Positions 1 through 10,251 of a stretch of 64,000 nucleotides of DNA are shown one piece after another. Position 1 is the first letter of the stretch; the number at the start of each line of letters is the position of its first letter. Source of the stretch: Streptomyces decoyicus (GTDB lineage: Bacteria > Actinomycetota > Actinomycetes > Streptomycetales > Streptomycetaceae); the NCBI RefSeq assembly GCF_019880305.1, contig NZ_CP082301.1:5456001-5520000 (forward strand). The letters are read 5' to 3'. A program made the position numbers and the translations under genes. The notes under the pieces were generated by a model. It made no database searches and had not been told where the DNA came from. It saw only the letters and a program-made list of their open reading frames with translations.

Positions 1-1083
<1,083 letters not shown>

Positions 1084-1096
1084 GGTGTGTCGCTCC

Positions 1097-2158
1097 CTAG
1101 CCCAGCCGGGGCTTGATCTGCTCGGTGAAGAGGGTCTGCTTCTGCTCGGTGCTCAGGTGGCACGCGGCCGCCCGCCCCAGCTCCAGCGCGGGCCGCTCGT
1201 CGGTGCAGCGGGTACCGCCGACCTCCTGGGCGAAGCCGCAGCGCGGGTGGAAGGCACAGCCGGAGGGCGGGTTGAGCAGGCTCGGCGGGGAGCCGGGAAT
1301 CGGGTGCAGCGCCTCGTTGACGTCCGAGGAGAGCCGCGGCATGGAGCTCAGCAGGCCCCAGGTGTACGGGTGCCGGGGCTGGGTGAGGATCTCCTTGACG
1401 GAGCCCCGCTCGACGGCCCGGCCCGCGTACATCACCAGCACGTCGTCCGCGGTGTTGGCGACCACGCCGAGGTCATGGGTGATCAGGATGATCGCGGAGC
1501 CGAACTCCTGCTGGAGGTCCTTGAGGAGGTCGAGGATCTGCGCCTGGACGGTGACGTCCAGGGCGGTGGTCGGCTCGTCGGCGATCAGCAGCTGGGGGTT
1601 GCAGACCAGCGCCATGGCGATCATGGCGCGCTGGCGCATACCGCCGGAGAACTGGTGCGGATAGTCGTCCACCCGCAGATCGGGCTGCGGGATACCGACC
1701 TTGGTCAGCATCTCGATGGCGCGCAGCCGGCCCTCGCGCTTGGTGGCGCCGGTGTGCTTGATGAACGGCTCGGCGATCTGCCGGCCGATCGTGTAGTACG
1801 GCGACAGGGAGGTCAGCGCGTCCTGGAAGATCATGGCCATCTTGTTGCCACGGAGCTTCTCCAGGGTCCTGTCCCTGGCCCCGGTCAACTCCTGGCCGTC
1901 CAGCACGATTTCGCCACCGATCTCGGTGGCCTTCGGGTCGTGCAGCCCCAGGACGGCGAGGTTGGTCACCGACTTGCCGGAGCCCGATTCGCCGACGATG
2001 CCGAGCGTCTGCCCGCGTTCCAGATCGAAGGAGAGACCATCGACCGCCTTGACGATGCCGTCCTCGGTGGAGAACCGCACATGCAGGTCGCGTACGGAGA
2101 GAAACGCATCAGATCCGGTCGGGACCGGCGCACCCTCGGGTTTGGTGAGTGTGGTCAC
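1097..2158 (-). CDS. dppD: Dipeptide/oligopeptide ABC transporter ATP-binding protein, DppD/OppD type
   Basis: Second ATPase of the peptide importer, 353 aa. Walker A GESGSGKS, signature SGGMRQRAM, Walker B LLIADEPTTALD and a C-terminal oligopeptide-transporter extension (HPYTWGLLSSMPRL, then CAFHPRC and further Cys) are all present. The frame is open far upstream, but the start is set at GTG 2158-2156 because GGAGAA lies 8 nt before it and the protein then begins just ahead of the conserved FLSVRDLHVRF strand. The dppB stop is 11 bp upstream and dppF starts 13 bp downstream, so this is a tight operon. DppD and DppF act as a heterodimer. Confidence 0.93.
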   Translation of the reverse strand: MTTLTKPEGAPVPTGSDAFLSVRDLHVRFSTEDGIVKAVDGLSFDLERGQTLGIVGESGSGKSVTNLAVLGLHDPKATEIGGEIVLDGQELTGARDRTLEKLRGNKMAMIFQDALTSLSPYYTIGRQIAEPFIKHTGATKREGRLRAIEMLTKVGIPQPDLRVDDYPHQFSGGMRQRAMIAMALVCNPQLLIADEPTTALDVTVQAQILDLLKDLQQEFGSAIILITHDLGVVANTADDVLVMYAGRAVERGSVKEILTQPRHPYTWGLLSSMPRLSSDVNEALHPIPGSPPSLLNPPSGCAFHPRCGFAQEVGGTRCTDERPALELGRAAACHLSTEQKQTLFTEQIKPRLG

Positions 2159-2169
2159 TGGTGGTTCTC

Positions 2170-3147
2170 CTAGGCCAGACGCACGCGCGGGTCGATGAAC
2201 GCGTAGCAGGCGTCCACGATGATGTTGAACAGGACGATGAAGGCGGCTGCGAAGAGCATCACGCCCATGACTGTGGGCAGGTCGGTCTTGAGCACCGATT
2301 CCATCGACAGCGTGCCCAGGCCCGGCAGGGCGAACGTCACCTCGGTGATCATGGCTCCGCCGAAGAGGGTGCCGAGGTCGATGCCGAAGATGGTGACGAT
2401 GGGGATCAGCGAGCCGCGCCAGGCGTAGCGGAAGAAGACCGTCCTGGCCGACATCCCCTTCGCGCGGGCCGTGCGGACGTGTTCCTCCTGGAGCTGCTCG
2501 ATCATCGCCGAGCGCGCCATACGGGTGTACTGCGCCGTGAAGATGATCGAGAGCACACACCACGGGATCAGCAGGCCCATGAACCAGCCGCCGGGATTTT
2601 CGGTGATGGGGACGTATTTGGGCTGCCCCAGCAGATTGGTGTTGTAGACCAGCAACGCCAGCACGATCGGGCCGACGAAGTAGATCTGCATCGAGCTGAG
2701 CACCAGCGAGGCCGAACTGAAGACCTTGTCGATGATCGTGCCCTGCTTCCAGGCCGCCAGCATTCCGGTGGCCAGGCCGACGAGCAGGAAGACCGCCGCA
2801 CCGCCGAGGGTCAGCGACAGGGTGATCGGGAAGCGGTCGACGATGGTGTTCCACACCGCGTCGCCGGTGGCGAAGGAGTAGCCGAAGCAGGGTGCGGGGC
2901 ACGGCCCTTGGGCGAAATCACGGCCGCTGACGATGCCGGACATGAAGTGCCAGTACTGCACCAGGATCGGCTGGTCGAGCCCCATGTTCTTGTGGATGAT
3001 CGCGAGTGCCTCGGGGCCACAGTTCCTTCCGCACGCGAGCAGCGCGGGGTCCCGGGGGGCGGCGAAGAAGAGGAAGAACGTGAACGCGCTGATGAGCAGC
3101 AAGATCACGATCGCGCCGAGAGACCGGCGGAAGAGGAATCGAAGCAT
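2170..3147 (-). CDS. dppB: Peptide ABC transporter permease, DppB type
   Basis: Inner-membrane permease of the peptide importer, 325 aa, the usual length of the family. It begins MLRFLFRRSL followed by a strongly hydrophobic first helix, has a long extracytoplasmic loop with cysteines (CGRNCG near residue 40), and then five more membrane segments. The EAA-type loop for contact with the ATPase is seen around EEHVRTARAKG. Start chosen at ATG 3147 rather than upstream in-frame codons because MLRFLxRR is the conserved N-terminus. It lies 111 bp downstream of the binding-protein gene and 11 bp upstream of dppD. Confidence 0.92.
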   Translation of the reverse strand: MLRFLFRRSLGAIVILLLISAFTFFLFFAAPRDPALLACGRNCGPEALAIIHKNMGLDQPILVQYWHFMSGIVSGRDFAQGPCPAPCFGYSFATGDAVWNTIVDRFPITLSLTLGGAAVFLLVGLATGMLAAWKQGTIIDKVFSSASLVLSSMQIYFVGPIVLALLVYNTNLLGQPKYVPITENPGGWFMGLLIPWCVLSIIFTAQYTRMARSAMIEQLQEEHVRTARAKGMSARTVFFRYAWRGSLIPIVTIFGIDLGTLFGGAMITEVTFALPGLGTLSMESVLKTDLPTVMGVMLFAAAFIVLFNIIVDACYAFIDPRVRLA

Positions 3148-3258
3148 GGCAGATCGCAGCTCTCGTGGGGCAGCGGAGGTGTGGGGTAAGAGGTGGCACG
3201 GTGTGCCCGCCCTGTGAGGCGGGCACACCGGGTGCCTGGGTAACCGGAACGGTCGCGG

Positions 3259-5055
3259 TTACTTCTTGACGTACATCTTGGTCGGGTCGACGGAGCTGAT
3301 GATGTCGTTGTTCACGACGCCGCCGACCTTGGAACCGTGCAGCTGGATCTGCTTGTAGTAGAAGGTCGGGATCTGCGGCAGGTCCTCCTTGAGGATCTTC
3401 TCGCCGAGCGCGAACCAGTCGTCCGCGGCCTTCTTCTGGTCCGTCTCCTGCTCGATCCGGTCGATTTCCTTGTTGGTCGCCGGGTTGTTGTACAGCGAGT
3501 AGTTGGTCCCGCCGTCCTGGATCTGCCGGCCGTCGTACACCGGGGGGAGCACCGTCAGCGCGCTCGGCCAGTCCGCACCCCACGCAGAGGGGTAGATGTC
3601 GAACTTGTTGTCCGTCTTGCCGATGATGTCGTAGTAGGTGTCCGAGGGCAGTTCCTTGCTCTGGACGTCGAAGCCGGCCTTCTTGAGGTTGTCGACCACC
3701 GCGACGGAGTACTTCGACGGCTCGGTCGCCGTGTTGTGCGCGTAGGTCAGCTTCATACCGGTCTTGCCGGCGTCCTTCAGGATCTTCTTGGCCTTCTCGA
3801 TGTCGCCCAGCGGCTTCTTGAGCTTGCCGTAGGGGTCGATGTCCTTGAAGCCGGTCAGCGTCGGGCTGATGTAGCTGCCGGCCAGCTCACCGCCGCCCGG
3901 GGTGCCGTAGGCGTCGAGGACGGCCTGCGTCGGCAGCGCGTAGGCGATGGCCTCGCGGATCTTCTTGTCCTTCAGGCGCCGCATGTTGAAGTTCATGACG
4001 CCGACGTACGGCTGGTAGCCGGAGGTCGAACGCGCCTTGATCTTCGGGTCGTTGGCCACCTGCTGCATGCTCGCGGCGTCGACCTGGTTGTTGAAGCTGA
4101 CCGCGGTCCGGTTGTCCGCGTTGTCGGCCATCAGACGCTGGGTGGAGTCGGTGAAGGCCACGCTGAACTGGATGTCGAACTTGTCGACGTACTGGTGACG
4201 CGAGATGTCGGTGTTCGGGTCCCACTTGGTGTTCTTGACCAGCGTGATGCCCTTGCCGTTCTTGAACGAGCCGGGCTGGATCTTGTACGGGCCCGAGGCG
4301 ACCGGGGCCTTGTCGTACTTCTCCTTGGTGTCCTTGCTCTTCTCGACCGCGCCGTAGCCCGCCATGGCGAGTGCGTAGGGCAGGTCACCCACGGGCTTCT
4401 TGAAGTGGAAGACGATGGTCTTGTCGTCCGGCGTGTCCAGCACGTCCTTGGGCAGGTGCTTCCCCTCGTAGGGACCGCCCTTGAGGAGCTTGCGGTAGTC
4501 CGCCGAGTCGGCCAGCCAGCGCTGCACGTACGTCGGGCCGCTGGAGATGAAGTCCGCGAACGTCCGCTCGATGGTGTGGCGGATGTCGGCCGAGGTGATC
4601 GGCTTGCCGTCCTCGAACGTGATGCCGTCCTTGAGCTTGTACGTCCAGGTCTTGCCGCCGTCGGACTTCTGGCCGCTGTCCGTGGCGAGGTCGCCGACCA
4701 CGGTGTACTTGCCCTTGTTGTCCAGGTGGAAGTTGGTGAGCCTGCGGAACAGCAGGGTCGAGAGGGTGCCCTGGTCGGAGACGTAGATCTGCGCGGGGTC
4801 CAGGTGCGCGTAGGTGTCACGCTGGTAGACCTTGATGGTGCCGCCCGGGGTGGCGCCGGGAACGGCCTCGGCCGGTCCCTTGGAGGCGGCCGCGTCACCG
4901 TAGGTGATCTGGGCGCGCTGCTTCTCGGCGTTCTTGCGGGCGTCGTCGTCGCCGGCGCCCTTGGTGGCGCCGCTGCTGCACGCGGTGAGGACCATGGCCC
5001 CCGCGGCCAGCGCCACGACGGTGGCGCGCGCTCTGCGCATACGAACGTTGCTCAT
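3259..5055 (-). CDS. dppA: Peptide ABC transporter substrate-binding lipoprotein (SBP family 5)
   Basis: Extracytoplasmic solute-binding lipoprotein that delivers peptides to DppBC; 598 aa. The N-terminus has basic residues, a hydrophobic stretch and the lipobox LTAC with Cys26 as the predicted lipidated residue. The body is a family-5 binding protein: a conserved VYQRDTYAHLDPA region near the mature N-terminus, then the SGPYKI and WPSALT segments typical of the family. Start ATG 5055 is preceded by AGGTG. It sits second in the operon, between dppC and dppB, which is less common than binding protein first. Ligand preference (dipeptide, oligopeptide or other) is not readable. Confidence 0.92.
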   Translation of the reverse strand: MSNVRMRRARATVVALAAGAMVLTACSSGATKGAGDDDARKNAEKQRAQITYGDAAASKGPAEAVPGATPGGTIKVYQRDTYAHLDPAQIYVSDQGTLSTLLFRRLTNFHLDNKGKYTVVGDLATDSGQKSDGGKTWTYKLKDGITFEDGKPITSADIRHTIERTFADFISSGPTYVQRWLADSADYRKLLKGGPYEGKHLPKDVLDTPDDKTIVFHFKKPVGDLPYALAMAGYGAVEKSKDTKEKYDKAPVASGPYKIQPGSFKNGKGITLVKNTKWDPNTDISRHQYVDKFDIQFSVAFTDSTQRLMADNADNRTAVSFNNQVDAASMQQVANDPKIKARSTSGYQPYVGVMNFNMRRLKDKKIREAIAYALPTQAVLDAYGTPGGGELAGSYISPTLTGFKDIDPYGKLKKPLGDIEKAKKILKDAGKTGMKLTYAHNTATEPSKYSVAVVDNLKKAGFDVQSKELPSDTYYDIIGKTDNKFDIYPSAWGADWPSALTVLPPVYDGRQIQDGGTNYSLYNNPATNKEIDRIEQETDQKKAADDWFALGEKILKEDLPQIPTFYYKQIQLHGSKVGGVVNNDIISSVDPTKMYVKK

Positions 5056-5147
5056 GGTGGTGGATGCACCTGCCTGTCGTTGATCCGTTGCTGCTGCCTG
5101 ACTGATGCGGTGCTGGTGGGGTGGCAGCACCCCCCCGCGGAACGGAT

Positions 5148-6188
5148 TCACCGAGCCCTCTTCGGGTCGAAGGCGTCCCGGACCGAGTCCCCGAGCAGGT
5201 TGAACGCGACGATGAAGATGACCATCGCGAGGCCGGGGAAGAACAAGTACGTGATGTCGTTGCGGTAGTACTCGGCCGCGTTGGCGAACATCCGGCCCCA
5301 GTCGGGCGTGGGCTCGACGAGACCGACGCCGAGGAACGAGAGCCCCGCGATGGAGGTCACGAAGTTCGGCAGCATGTAGGTCGTCTGCACCAGGATCGGC
5401 GTCATCACGTTGGGCACCAGCTCGCGCCGGATGATCCGCCACGGGGAGGCGCCGCTGACCTTGGCGGCCTCGACGAACTCCCGCTCGCGCAGCGACAGCA
5501 CCTGGCCGCGCAGCAGACGGGCCAGGCTCATCCAGCCCAGGAACCACATGACCAGGATGATGATCCCGGCGCGCAGCCAGGTGGGCATCTCGTCCTCGGG
5601 AGCCACGAAGACGGCGCCCACGACCGGCACGAAGGCGACGAAGAACAGCTGGTTGGGGAAGGCCATCAGCAGGTCGATGAACCGGCCGATGAAGTAGTCG
5701 GTGCGTCCGCCGAAGTAGCCGGCGGCGACGCCCAGCAGGATCGCGGTGAGCACCGAGACCAGCGTGATGCCCACGGCGAGGCCCAGTGTGTTGCGGATGC
5801 CGTAGAGCAGCTGCATGAACACATCGCGGCCCAGGGTGGGTTCGATACCGAACCAGAAGTCACCGTTGATCCCGCCGTTGGGCCCGGCCGGGTACTGGTT
5901 GACCAGGAGCCCCGGGGTGATCATCCCGTAACGGGTGTAGGGATCCTTGCCGTACAGCTTGGAGATGACCGGTGCGAGCACGCCGATCAGGAAGAAGAAG
6001 AGCACGACGCCGGCGCTGATGACACCGGTCCGGTCGCGCTTGAAGCGCGTCCACATCAGCTGGCCGGGCGAACGGCCTTGCAGTGGATCTTTTTTGCCGT
6101 TTTTTCCGTTCTTCTTCGAGGTCAGTCCTTCGGGGCCAAGACCAGGGGTGTCGGTCGTGGTCCCCGCGGTCTGGGATGGACTAGTCAT
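5148..6188 (-). CDS. dppC: Peptide ABC transporter permease, DppC type
   Basis: Second permease of the peptide importer, 346 aa, first gene of the minus-strand dpp operon. A roughly 45-residue cytoplasmic N-terminus rich in G, T and K precedes the first membrane helix (VISAGVVLFFFLIGVLAPV). Five further helices follow, with the EAA-like loop at EFVEAAKVSGA and a conserved SIAGLSFLGVGL segment. It ends with the DxxRDAFDPK motif common in DppC proteins. The stop is 92 bp before the binding-protein gene. The promoter of the whole operon should lie in the 440 bp upstream. Confidence 0.93.
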   Translation of the reverse strand: MTSPSQTAGTTTDTPGLGPEGLTSKKNGKNGKKDPLQGRSPGQLMWTRFKRDRTGVISAGVVLFFFLIGVLAPVISKLYGKDPYTRYGMITPGLLVNQYPAGPNGGINGDFWFGIEPTLGRDVFMQLLYGIRNTLGLAVGITLVSVLTAILLGVAAGYFGGRTDYFIGRFIDLLMAFPNQLFFVAFVPVVGAVFVAPEDEMPTWLRAGIIILVMWFLGWMSLARLLRGQVLSLREREFVEAAKVSGASPWRIIRRELVPNVMTPILVQTTYMLPNFVTSIAGLSFLGVGLVEPTPDWGRMFANAAEYYRNDITYLFFPGLAMVIFIVAFNLLGDSVRDAFDPKRAR

Positions 6189-6257
6189 CGCGAAGTGCCC
6201 CCGCGCCGAGTTCTCTTGGAACGTGAAGCGGCACCGAACGCACCGCTGGATGAGCGG

Positions 6258-6287
6258 ACTTTCGCAAGTGATTTATGGCGGAGTCAA
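6258..6287 (-). promoter_or_regulatory. Candidate promoter of the dpp operon
   Basis: On the minus strand TTGACT (6287-6282) is followed after 18 bp by GAAAGT (6263-6258). That would place the transcript start about 60 nt before dppC. The -35 is good, the -10 is weak, so the call is tentative. Confidence 0.3.
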
Positions 6288-6418
6288 GGGGATCGGGTGT
6301 GCTCGTGAACAGGTCGTCTACTTCTTGAGCGAAGATTGCGCAAGTTGATCCCATGGCGTGCTTGACAGGTGGGCGGGATATACGGCATGGGGGACATATC
6401 GTCACGAACTTCTTTAAC

Positions 6419-6466
6419 ATGAAGGCAACTTCACTGTCGCAACACCGATATACGGACGCGCCATGA
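6419..6466 (+). CDS. Possible 15-residue small peptide upstream of an orphan hairpin
   Basis: ATG at 6419 opens a 15-codon frame reading MKATSLSQHRYTDAP and ending in TGA at 6464-6466. No good Shine-Dalgarno precedes it. It is listed only because a terminator-like hairpin follows 31 bp downstream, so the pair could be a leader-peptide/terminator unit or part of a small RNA. It may equally be chance. Confidence 0.15.
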   Translation: MKATSLSQHRYTDAP

Positions 6467-6497
6467 TGAACAACGTACGGCCGTGCGGGTGCCGTAG

Positions 6498-6531
6498 ACC
6501 GGCCGGGACGCCAGGTGGCGTCCCGGCCGGT
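6498..6531. terminator. Perfect 15-bp hairpin, orphan terminator-like element
   Basis: The arm accggccgggacgcc (6498-6512) pairs perfectly with 6517-6531 around the loop aggt. It is followed by TTGCCGTTT on the plus strand. Both flanking genes start away from it, so it terminates no annotated gene. Confidence 0.5.
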
Positions 6532-6631
6532 TGCCGTTTGGGGCATTCCTCCCCTCGCTCCCTGCGGGCGTGTTGTCCCTGCGCCGGGACTGGAGTAGAC
6601 CTGCGGTGGGCACCCCCTGTGCGGGGCTGCC

Positions 6632-7798
6632 ATGGACCACCCAGGCACATCGACACGGACGGGGGGGCTGGCCGTGTCCACAGGGCGGGACGGCGTTCTC
6701 ACGCACGGGGCACGCGGCATCGGCGCACTGGTCTGCCTGCTGCTCGCACTCCTCACCGCGGCCTGGATCATCCGGGATCTGACCATCGCCCAGCACGGCG
6801 CGGACGTGTGGCGGACCTGGCTGGGCGAGGCCCGCCGGCCACGGGAGTTCACCGCCTGGGCCACCTCGGAGCTCGACCCGCTGCTGGTGCTCGGCGCGCT
6901 CACCGCCGCGGTCGCCACGCTGCGCGGCGCCGTCACCTCGTCCGTGGCCGCGGGCGCACTGCTCGCGCTGGCGGCCGCCACCGCACTGCTGCGGCTCCCG
7001 CTGGTGTGGGTGCTGGGCGCGGGCTGGCTCCAGGGACTGGACAGCGGGCTCACGGAGCGGGCACGGCTGACCGCCCTGGCCCAGCTCGCGCTGGTGGCCG
7101 CACTGGTCGTGGTGGTCGTGGCGGGCCGGAAGTCCGGCGGCCGGGCGGGCCGGCGGGCCGGACACGCGGTGCGCGGGCTGCCGGAGGGGGCGTCATCGGC
7201 GTACGGGGTGGTCCACGCGGCGCCGTACGGAGCGGCCCCCGAGCGGCCCGGCAGGCCGTACAGGGGCCCGGCCGTCACGGCCGCCGTCCTTCTGGGAACC
7301 GCCGGATTCGCCGTGGCCGGCTGGGAGATCCACTGGCAGGTGCAGCTCGGCGGGGCCGTCTACCGCAAGGGGCTGCTCGGCGATGCGTCCGTCTTCCGCG
7401 CCCTGCTCCAGCCCCCGGTCCACTGGCAGGCCGCGGCGCTCGCGCTGCTGGCCGTGGGGGCCGCGGCCGCCGTGCTGCGCCGCGCGGCCTGGGCCAGGCC
7501 GGCCGCGATGACGGCCGCGGCCCTGCTGCTCGTGCACGGGGCCGTGGCGCTCGTCTTCGCCGTGCGCACCGGGGAGTTCGGCCGGCTCGCCGCACTGCCC
7601 GTCCAGGCCCGGCTGGAGGTGGGGACCGCGGCCTTCGTGGCCGCCGCCGGGCTGGCCGCGCTGGTCGCGGCGGCCCGGCCCGGCGCACCGGACGCCTCCC
7701 GGGGCGCGGACGGTGTGCTGGCCTACGGCGCGGCCCCGGGCGAGGCGCGGCCGCCGCACGCCCCGCCCCCGCCGTCCAGGCTTCCGCCCGGCTGGTGA
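6632..7798 (+). CDS. Multi-pass membrane protein of unknown function
   Basis: I do not recognise a named family. The 388-residue product has about seven hydrophobic segments: one near residues 30-48, then LLVLGALTAAVATL, SVAAGALLALAAATAL, LALVAALVVVVVAG, and after a loop of about 45 residues AAVLLGTAGFAVAG, AAALALLAVGAAAAVL and AALLLVHGAVALVFAV. The C-terminus is a proline-rich cytoplasmic tail. ATG 6632 gives the longest form; GTG 6674, preceded by a G-rich stretch, is a realistic alternative and would remove 14 residues. It converges on the S9 peptidase gene 30 bp downstream. Confidence 0.7.
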   Translation: MDHPGTSTRTGGLAVSTGRDGVLTHGARGIGALVCLLLALLTAAWIIRDLTIAQHGADVWRTWLGEARRPREFTAWATSELDPLLVLGALTAAVATLRGAVTSSVAAGALLALAAATALLRLPLVWVLGAGWLQGLDSGLTERARLTALAQLALVAALVVVVVAGRKSGGRAGRRAGHAVRGLPEGASSAYGVVHAAPYGAAPERPGRPYRGPAVTAAVLLGTAGFAVAGWEIHWQVQLGGAVYRKGLLGDASVFRALLQPPVHWQAAALALLAVGAAAAVLRRAAWARPAAMTAAALLLVHGAVALVFAVRTGEFGRLAALPVQARLEVGTAAFVAAAGLAALVAAARPGAPDASRGADGVLAYGAAPGEARPPHAPPPPSRLPPGW

Positions 7799-7828
7799 GG
7801 CGGCCCCGGCCCCCGCGGCGCTACGTCC

Positions 7829-10018
7829 TCAGGACGACATCCCCAGCGACCGCTTGAGGAAGTCGACTTGGAGCAGCAGTAGGTTTTCGGCCACCTGCTC
7901 CTGCGAGGCCATGTGCGTCACCCCGGACAGCGGCAGCACCTCGTGCCGGCGGCCCGCCGCCAGCAGCGCCGAGGACAGCCGCAGCGAGTGCGCCACCACC
8001 ACGTTGTCGTCCGCGAGGCCGTGCACGATCAGCATCGGACGGTGCGGCTCCACCGCCCCGGACAGCCCGTCGTCGGTGATCAGCGAGTTCGCCGCATAGA
8101 CGGCCGGCTCCTCGTCCGGGTGGCCGAGATACCGCTCCTGGTAATGGGTGTCGTACAGCCGCAGATCGGTCACCGGCGCACCGACCACCGCCGCATGGAA
8201 GACATCGGGGCGGCGCAGCGCCGCCAGCCCCGCGAGATAGCCGCCGAAGGACCAGCCGCGGATCGCCACCCGCTCCATGTCCAGGGGAAAGGATCCGGCC
8301 AGTGCCTGGAGGGCATGGACCTGGTCGTCCAGGGCGACGTCCGCGAGGTCGCGGAACATCGCCTTCTCCCATGCGGGGGAGCGGCCCGGGGTGCCCCGCC
8401 CGTCCGCGACGATCACCGCGAACCCCTGGTCGGCGAACCACTGGGAGGTCAGATGGGCGTGGTGCGCGGCGATCACCCGCTGGCCGTGCGGGCCGCCGTA
8501 CGGATCCATCAGCACCGGCAGCGGACCGTCGCCCTCCTTATATCCCCCGGGCAGCAGCACCGCGCACGGAATCTCGCGTTCCCCGGCGCGCACGAGACGG
8601 GGGCGGGCGGTGAGCACCGGCTCCTCGGCACAGGAGCCGATCGTGGCGAGGGTCTTCTCCCCACCGTCGGGATCCAGCCGCACCACGTCCACCTGGGTGC
8701 CGGGCCGCTCCAGCGACGTCTGCGACAGCACGGTCACCATGCCGCCGCGCACCGCGGAGGACACCGTCGCATACGGGCGCTCGCCCACCCGCTCCCAGCC
8801 GCCCTGGTCACCGCTGCCGCGGAACCAGGCGCGGTAGACGCCGATGTCGTGCATCTCGGTGCCGCTCGCGGAGAAGAGGACATCCTCCTCGCCGATGTCC
8901 AGTACGGCCCGGACGTGCAGCGGCGCCCCGGTCAGCGGACGGTCGCCGACGAACAGCTTGCGCGCACCGCCCTCGTCCGAGATCCGCACCAGCCGCCCGT
9001 CCGGCGTCCAGGCCGGCGCCCCGGGGAACGGCTCGACCCACGCCTCGTCCTCCTCCTCGTGCACCGTCCTGGTCGCACCGGTCGCGGTGTCGACGGTCAG
9101 ATAGCGCTGGTCGCGCTGGTCGCGGGCCTGGACGAGCAGTAGCGGCGGCCCGGCCGACGACCAGTGGACGCGCGCGAGGTAGGGGTAGCGCTCGGTGTCC
9201 CAGCCGATGTCCGTGCGCGAGCCGTCCAGGCCGAAAAGTGTCAGGGTGACCTCGGCGTTGCGGGTCCCCGCCGCCGGGTACGCGACCCGGGCGGGCTCCC
9301 GGTCCGGATGGGCGGGGTCGGAGATCCACCAGCGCTGCACCGGCGCCTCGTCGACCCGCGCGGCCAGCACCGCATCGCTGTCCGGCGACCACCAAAAGCC
9401 CCGGTAGCGGCCCATCTCCTCGGCCGCGATGAACTCCGCGAGACCCCAGGTCACCTCGGGCCCGTCGGGCTCGGCCAGCACCCGGTCCGCCGACCCGGCG
9501 CCCGTCGTGCCGCCGTCGCCCCCGTCGGCGGTCGCGGCGCCGTCCACCGCGGCCACCCGCAGCCGGCCGTCCGCCACAAAGGCCACCTGCCGCCCGTCCG
9601 GCGAGGGGCGGGGGTCCACGACCGGCCCCTGGACCGGAAGTTCACGGGTGGTGCCGGCCCGTAGTTCGGAGACGAACAGCCGGCCGGAAAGGGTGAAGGC
9701 CGCCAACTCCACGGCGGAGTCCGTCGCATAGCCGACGATGCCCGCCGAGCTCTCCCGGCTTCGCTCGCGGCGGGCCCGCTCCTGCGGGGGAAGGTCCTCC
9801 TCCGCGCCGGCCAGCAGGGCCTGCGGGTCGGCGGCCGTGAGCTCCCGTCCCGCTTCCAGATCGAGCACCCACAACTGCTGACTGCGGTCGGTGCCCGAAC
9901 GGGAACGGAGGAAGGCGACACGTGTGCCGTCGGGGGAGATGGCGTAGCCGCGCGGTGCGCCCAGAGTGAAGCGCTGCGTACGGGCGTATTGCCGCGGGAA
10001 CGAAGGCTGTCCGGTCAT
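7829..10018 (-). CDS. S9 family peptidase (dipeptidyl-peptidase IV / prolyl oligopeptidase-like)
   Basis: A 729-residue serine peptidase with the usual two-domain layout: an N-terminal beta-propeller region (roughly residues 30-470, with repeated SPDG-type strands) and a C-terminal alpha/beta-hydrolase domain. The nucleophile is Ser590 in GWSFGGY; Asp670/671 in HGLADDN and His702 in GVTHMAS complete the triad in the expected order. No signal peptide is seen, so it is probably cytoplasmic and removes dipeptides or cleaves short peptides. It could act on peptides imported by the neighbouring dpp system, but that is inference. A TAGGCT box 6 nt before the ATG suggests a leaderless transcript. 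Confidence 0.92.
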   Translation of the reverse strand: MTGQPSFPRQYARTQRFTLGAPRGYAISPDGTRVAFLRSRSGTDRSQQLWVLDLEAGRELTAADPQALLAGAEEDLPPQERARRERSRESSAGIVGYATDSAVELAAFTLSGRLFVSELRAGTTRELPVQGPVVDPRPSPDGRQVAFVADGRLRVAAVDGAATADGGDGGTTGAGSADRVLAEPDGPEVTWGLAEFIAAEEMGRYRGFWWSPDSDAVLAARVDEAPVQRWWISDPAHPDREPARVAYPAAGTRNAEVTLTLFGLDGSRTDIGWDTERYPYLARVHWSSAGPPLLLVQARDQRDQRYLTVDTATGATRTVHEEEDEAWVEPFPGAPAWTPDGRLVRISDEGGARKLFVGDRPLTGAPLHVRAVLDIGEEDVLFSASGTEMHDIGVYRAWFRGSGDQGGWERVGERPYATVSSAVRGGMVTVLSQTSLERPGTQVDVVRLDPDGGEKTLATIGSCAEEPVLTARPRLVRAGEREIPCAVLLPGGYKEGDGPLPVLMDPYGGPHGQRVIAAHHAHLTSQWFADQGFAVIVADGRGTPGRSPAWEKAMFRDLADVALDDQVHALQALAGSFPLDMERVAIRGWSFGGYLAGLAALRRPDVFHAAVVGAPVTDLRLYDTHYQERYLGHPDEEPAVYAANSLITDDGLSGAVEPHRPMLIVHGLADDNVVVAHSLRLSSALLAAGRRHEVLPLSGVTHMASQEQVAENLLLLQVDFLKRSLGMSS

Positions 10019-10024
10019 GGGCCG

Positions 10025-10030
10025 AGCCTA
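10025..10030 (-). promoter_or_regulatory. -10 box of a leaderless promoter for the S9 peptidase
   Basis: TAGGCT on the minus strand lies 6 nt upstream of ATG 10018, so transcription would begin at or next to the start codon. There is no Shine-Dalgarno. Confidence 0.5.
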
Positions 10031-10251
10031 AACGGGCACAGGCTCACCGCGGTCGCGCTCGTGAAGATCGTGTGCGCCCCCGCTCTGCTTCCGTGCTCCG
10101 ACTTATGCGCTAGGACGGAAAGTTATGATCCCTTGCGCGTAGTGGGTACGGGGTAAAGAGCCCTTGGCATACCCCGGTGCGCAGGTTCGTGAAGACGGTC
10201 TGTGCCACCATCAACTCTGTTCGGAACGCGAGTACTTGGAGGTGAGCCGCC

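Larger units (their letters stand above)
6189..6631. other. 443-bp divergent intergenic region between dppC and a membrane-protein gene
   Basis: The region holds the candidate dpp promoter, a TTGACA hexamer on the plus strand at 6362-6367 without a convincing -10, a possible 15-codon ORF at 6419-6466, and a perfect 15-bp hairpin at 6498-6531. No larger coding region is convincing on either strand. Confidence 0.6.

Noticed and set aside
3337..5268. A 643-residue open frame antisense to the peptide-binding protein
   Set aside because: Val/Arg/Leu-rich shadow of a well-supported lipoprotein gene.
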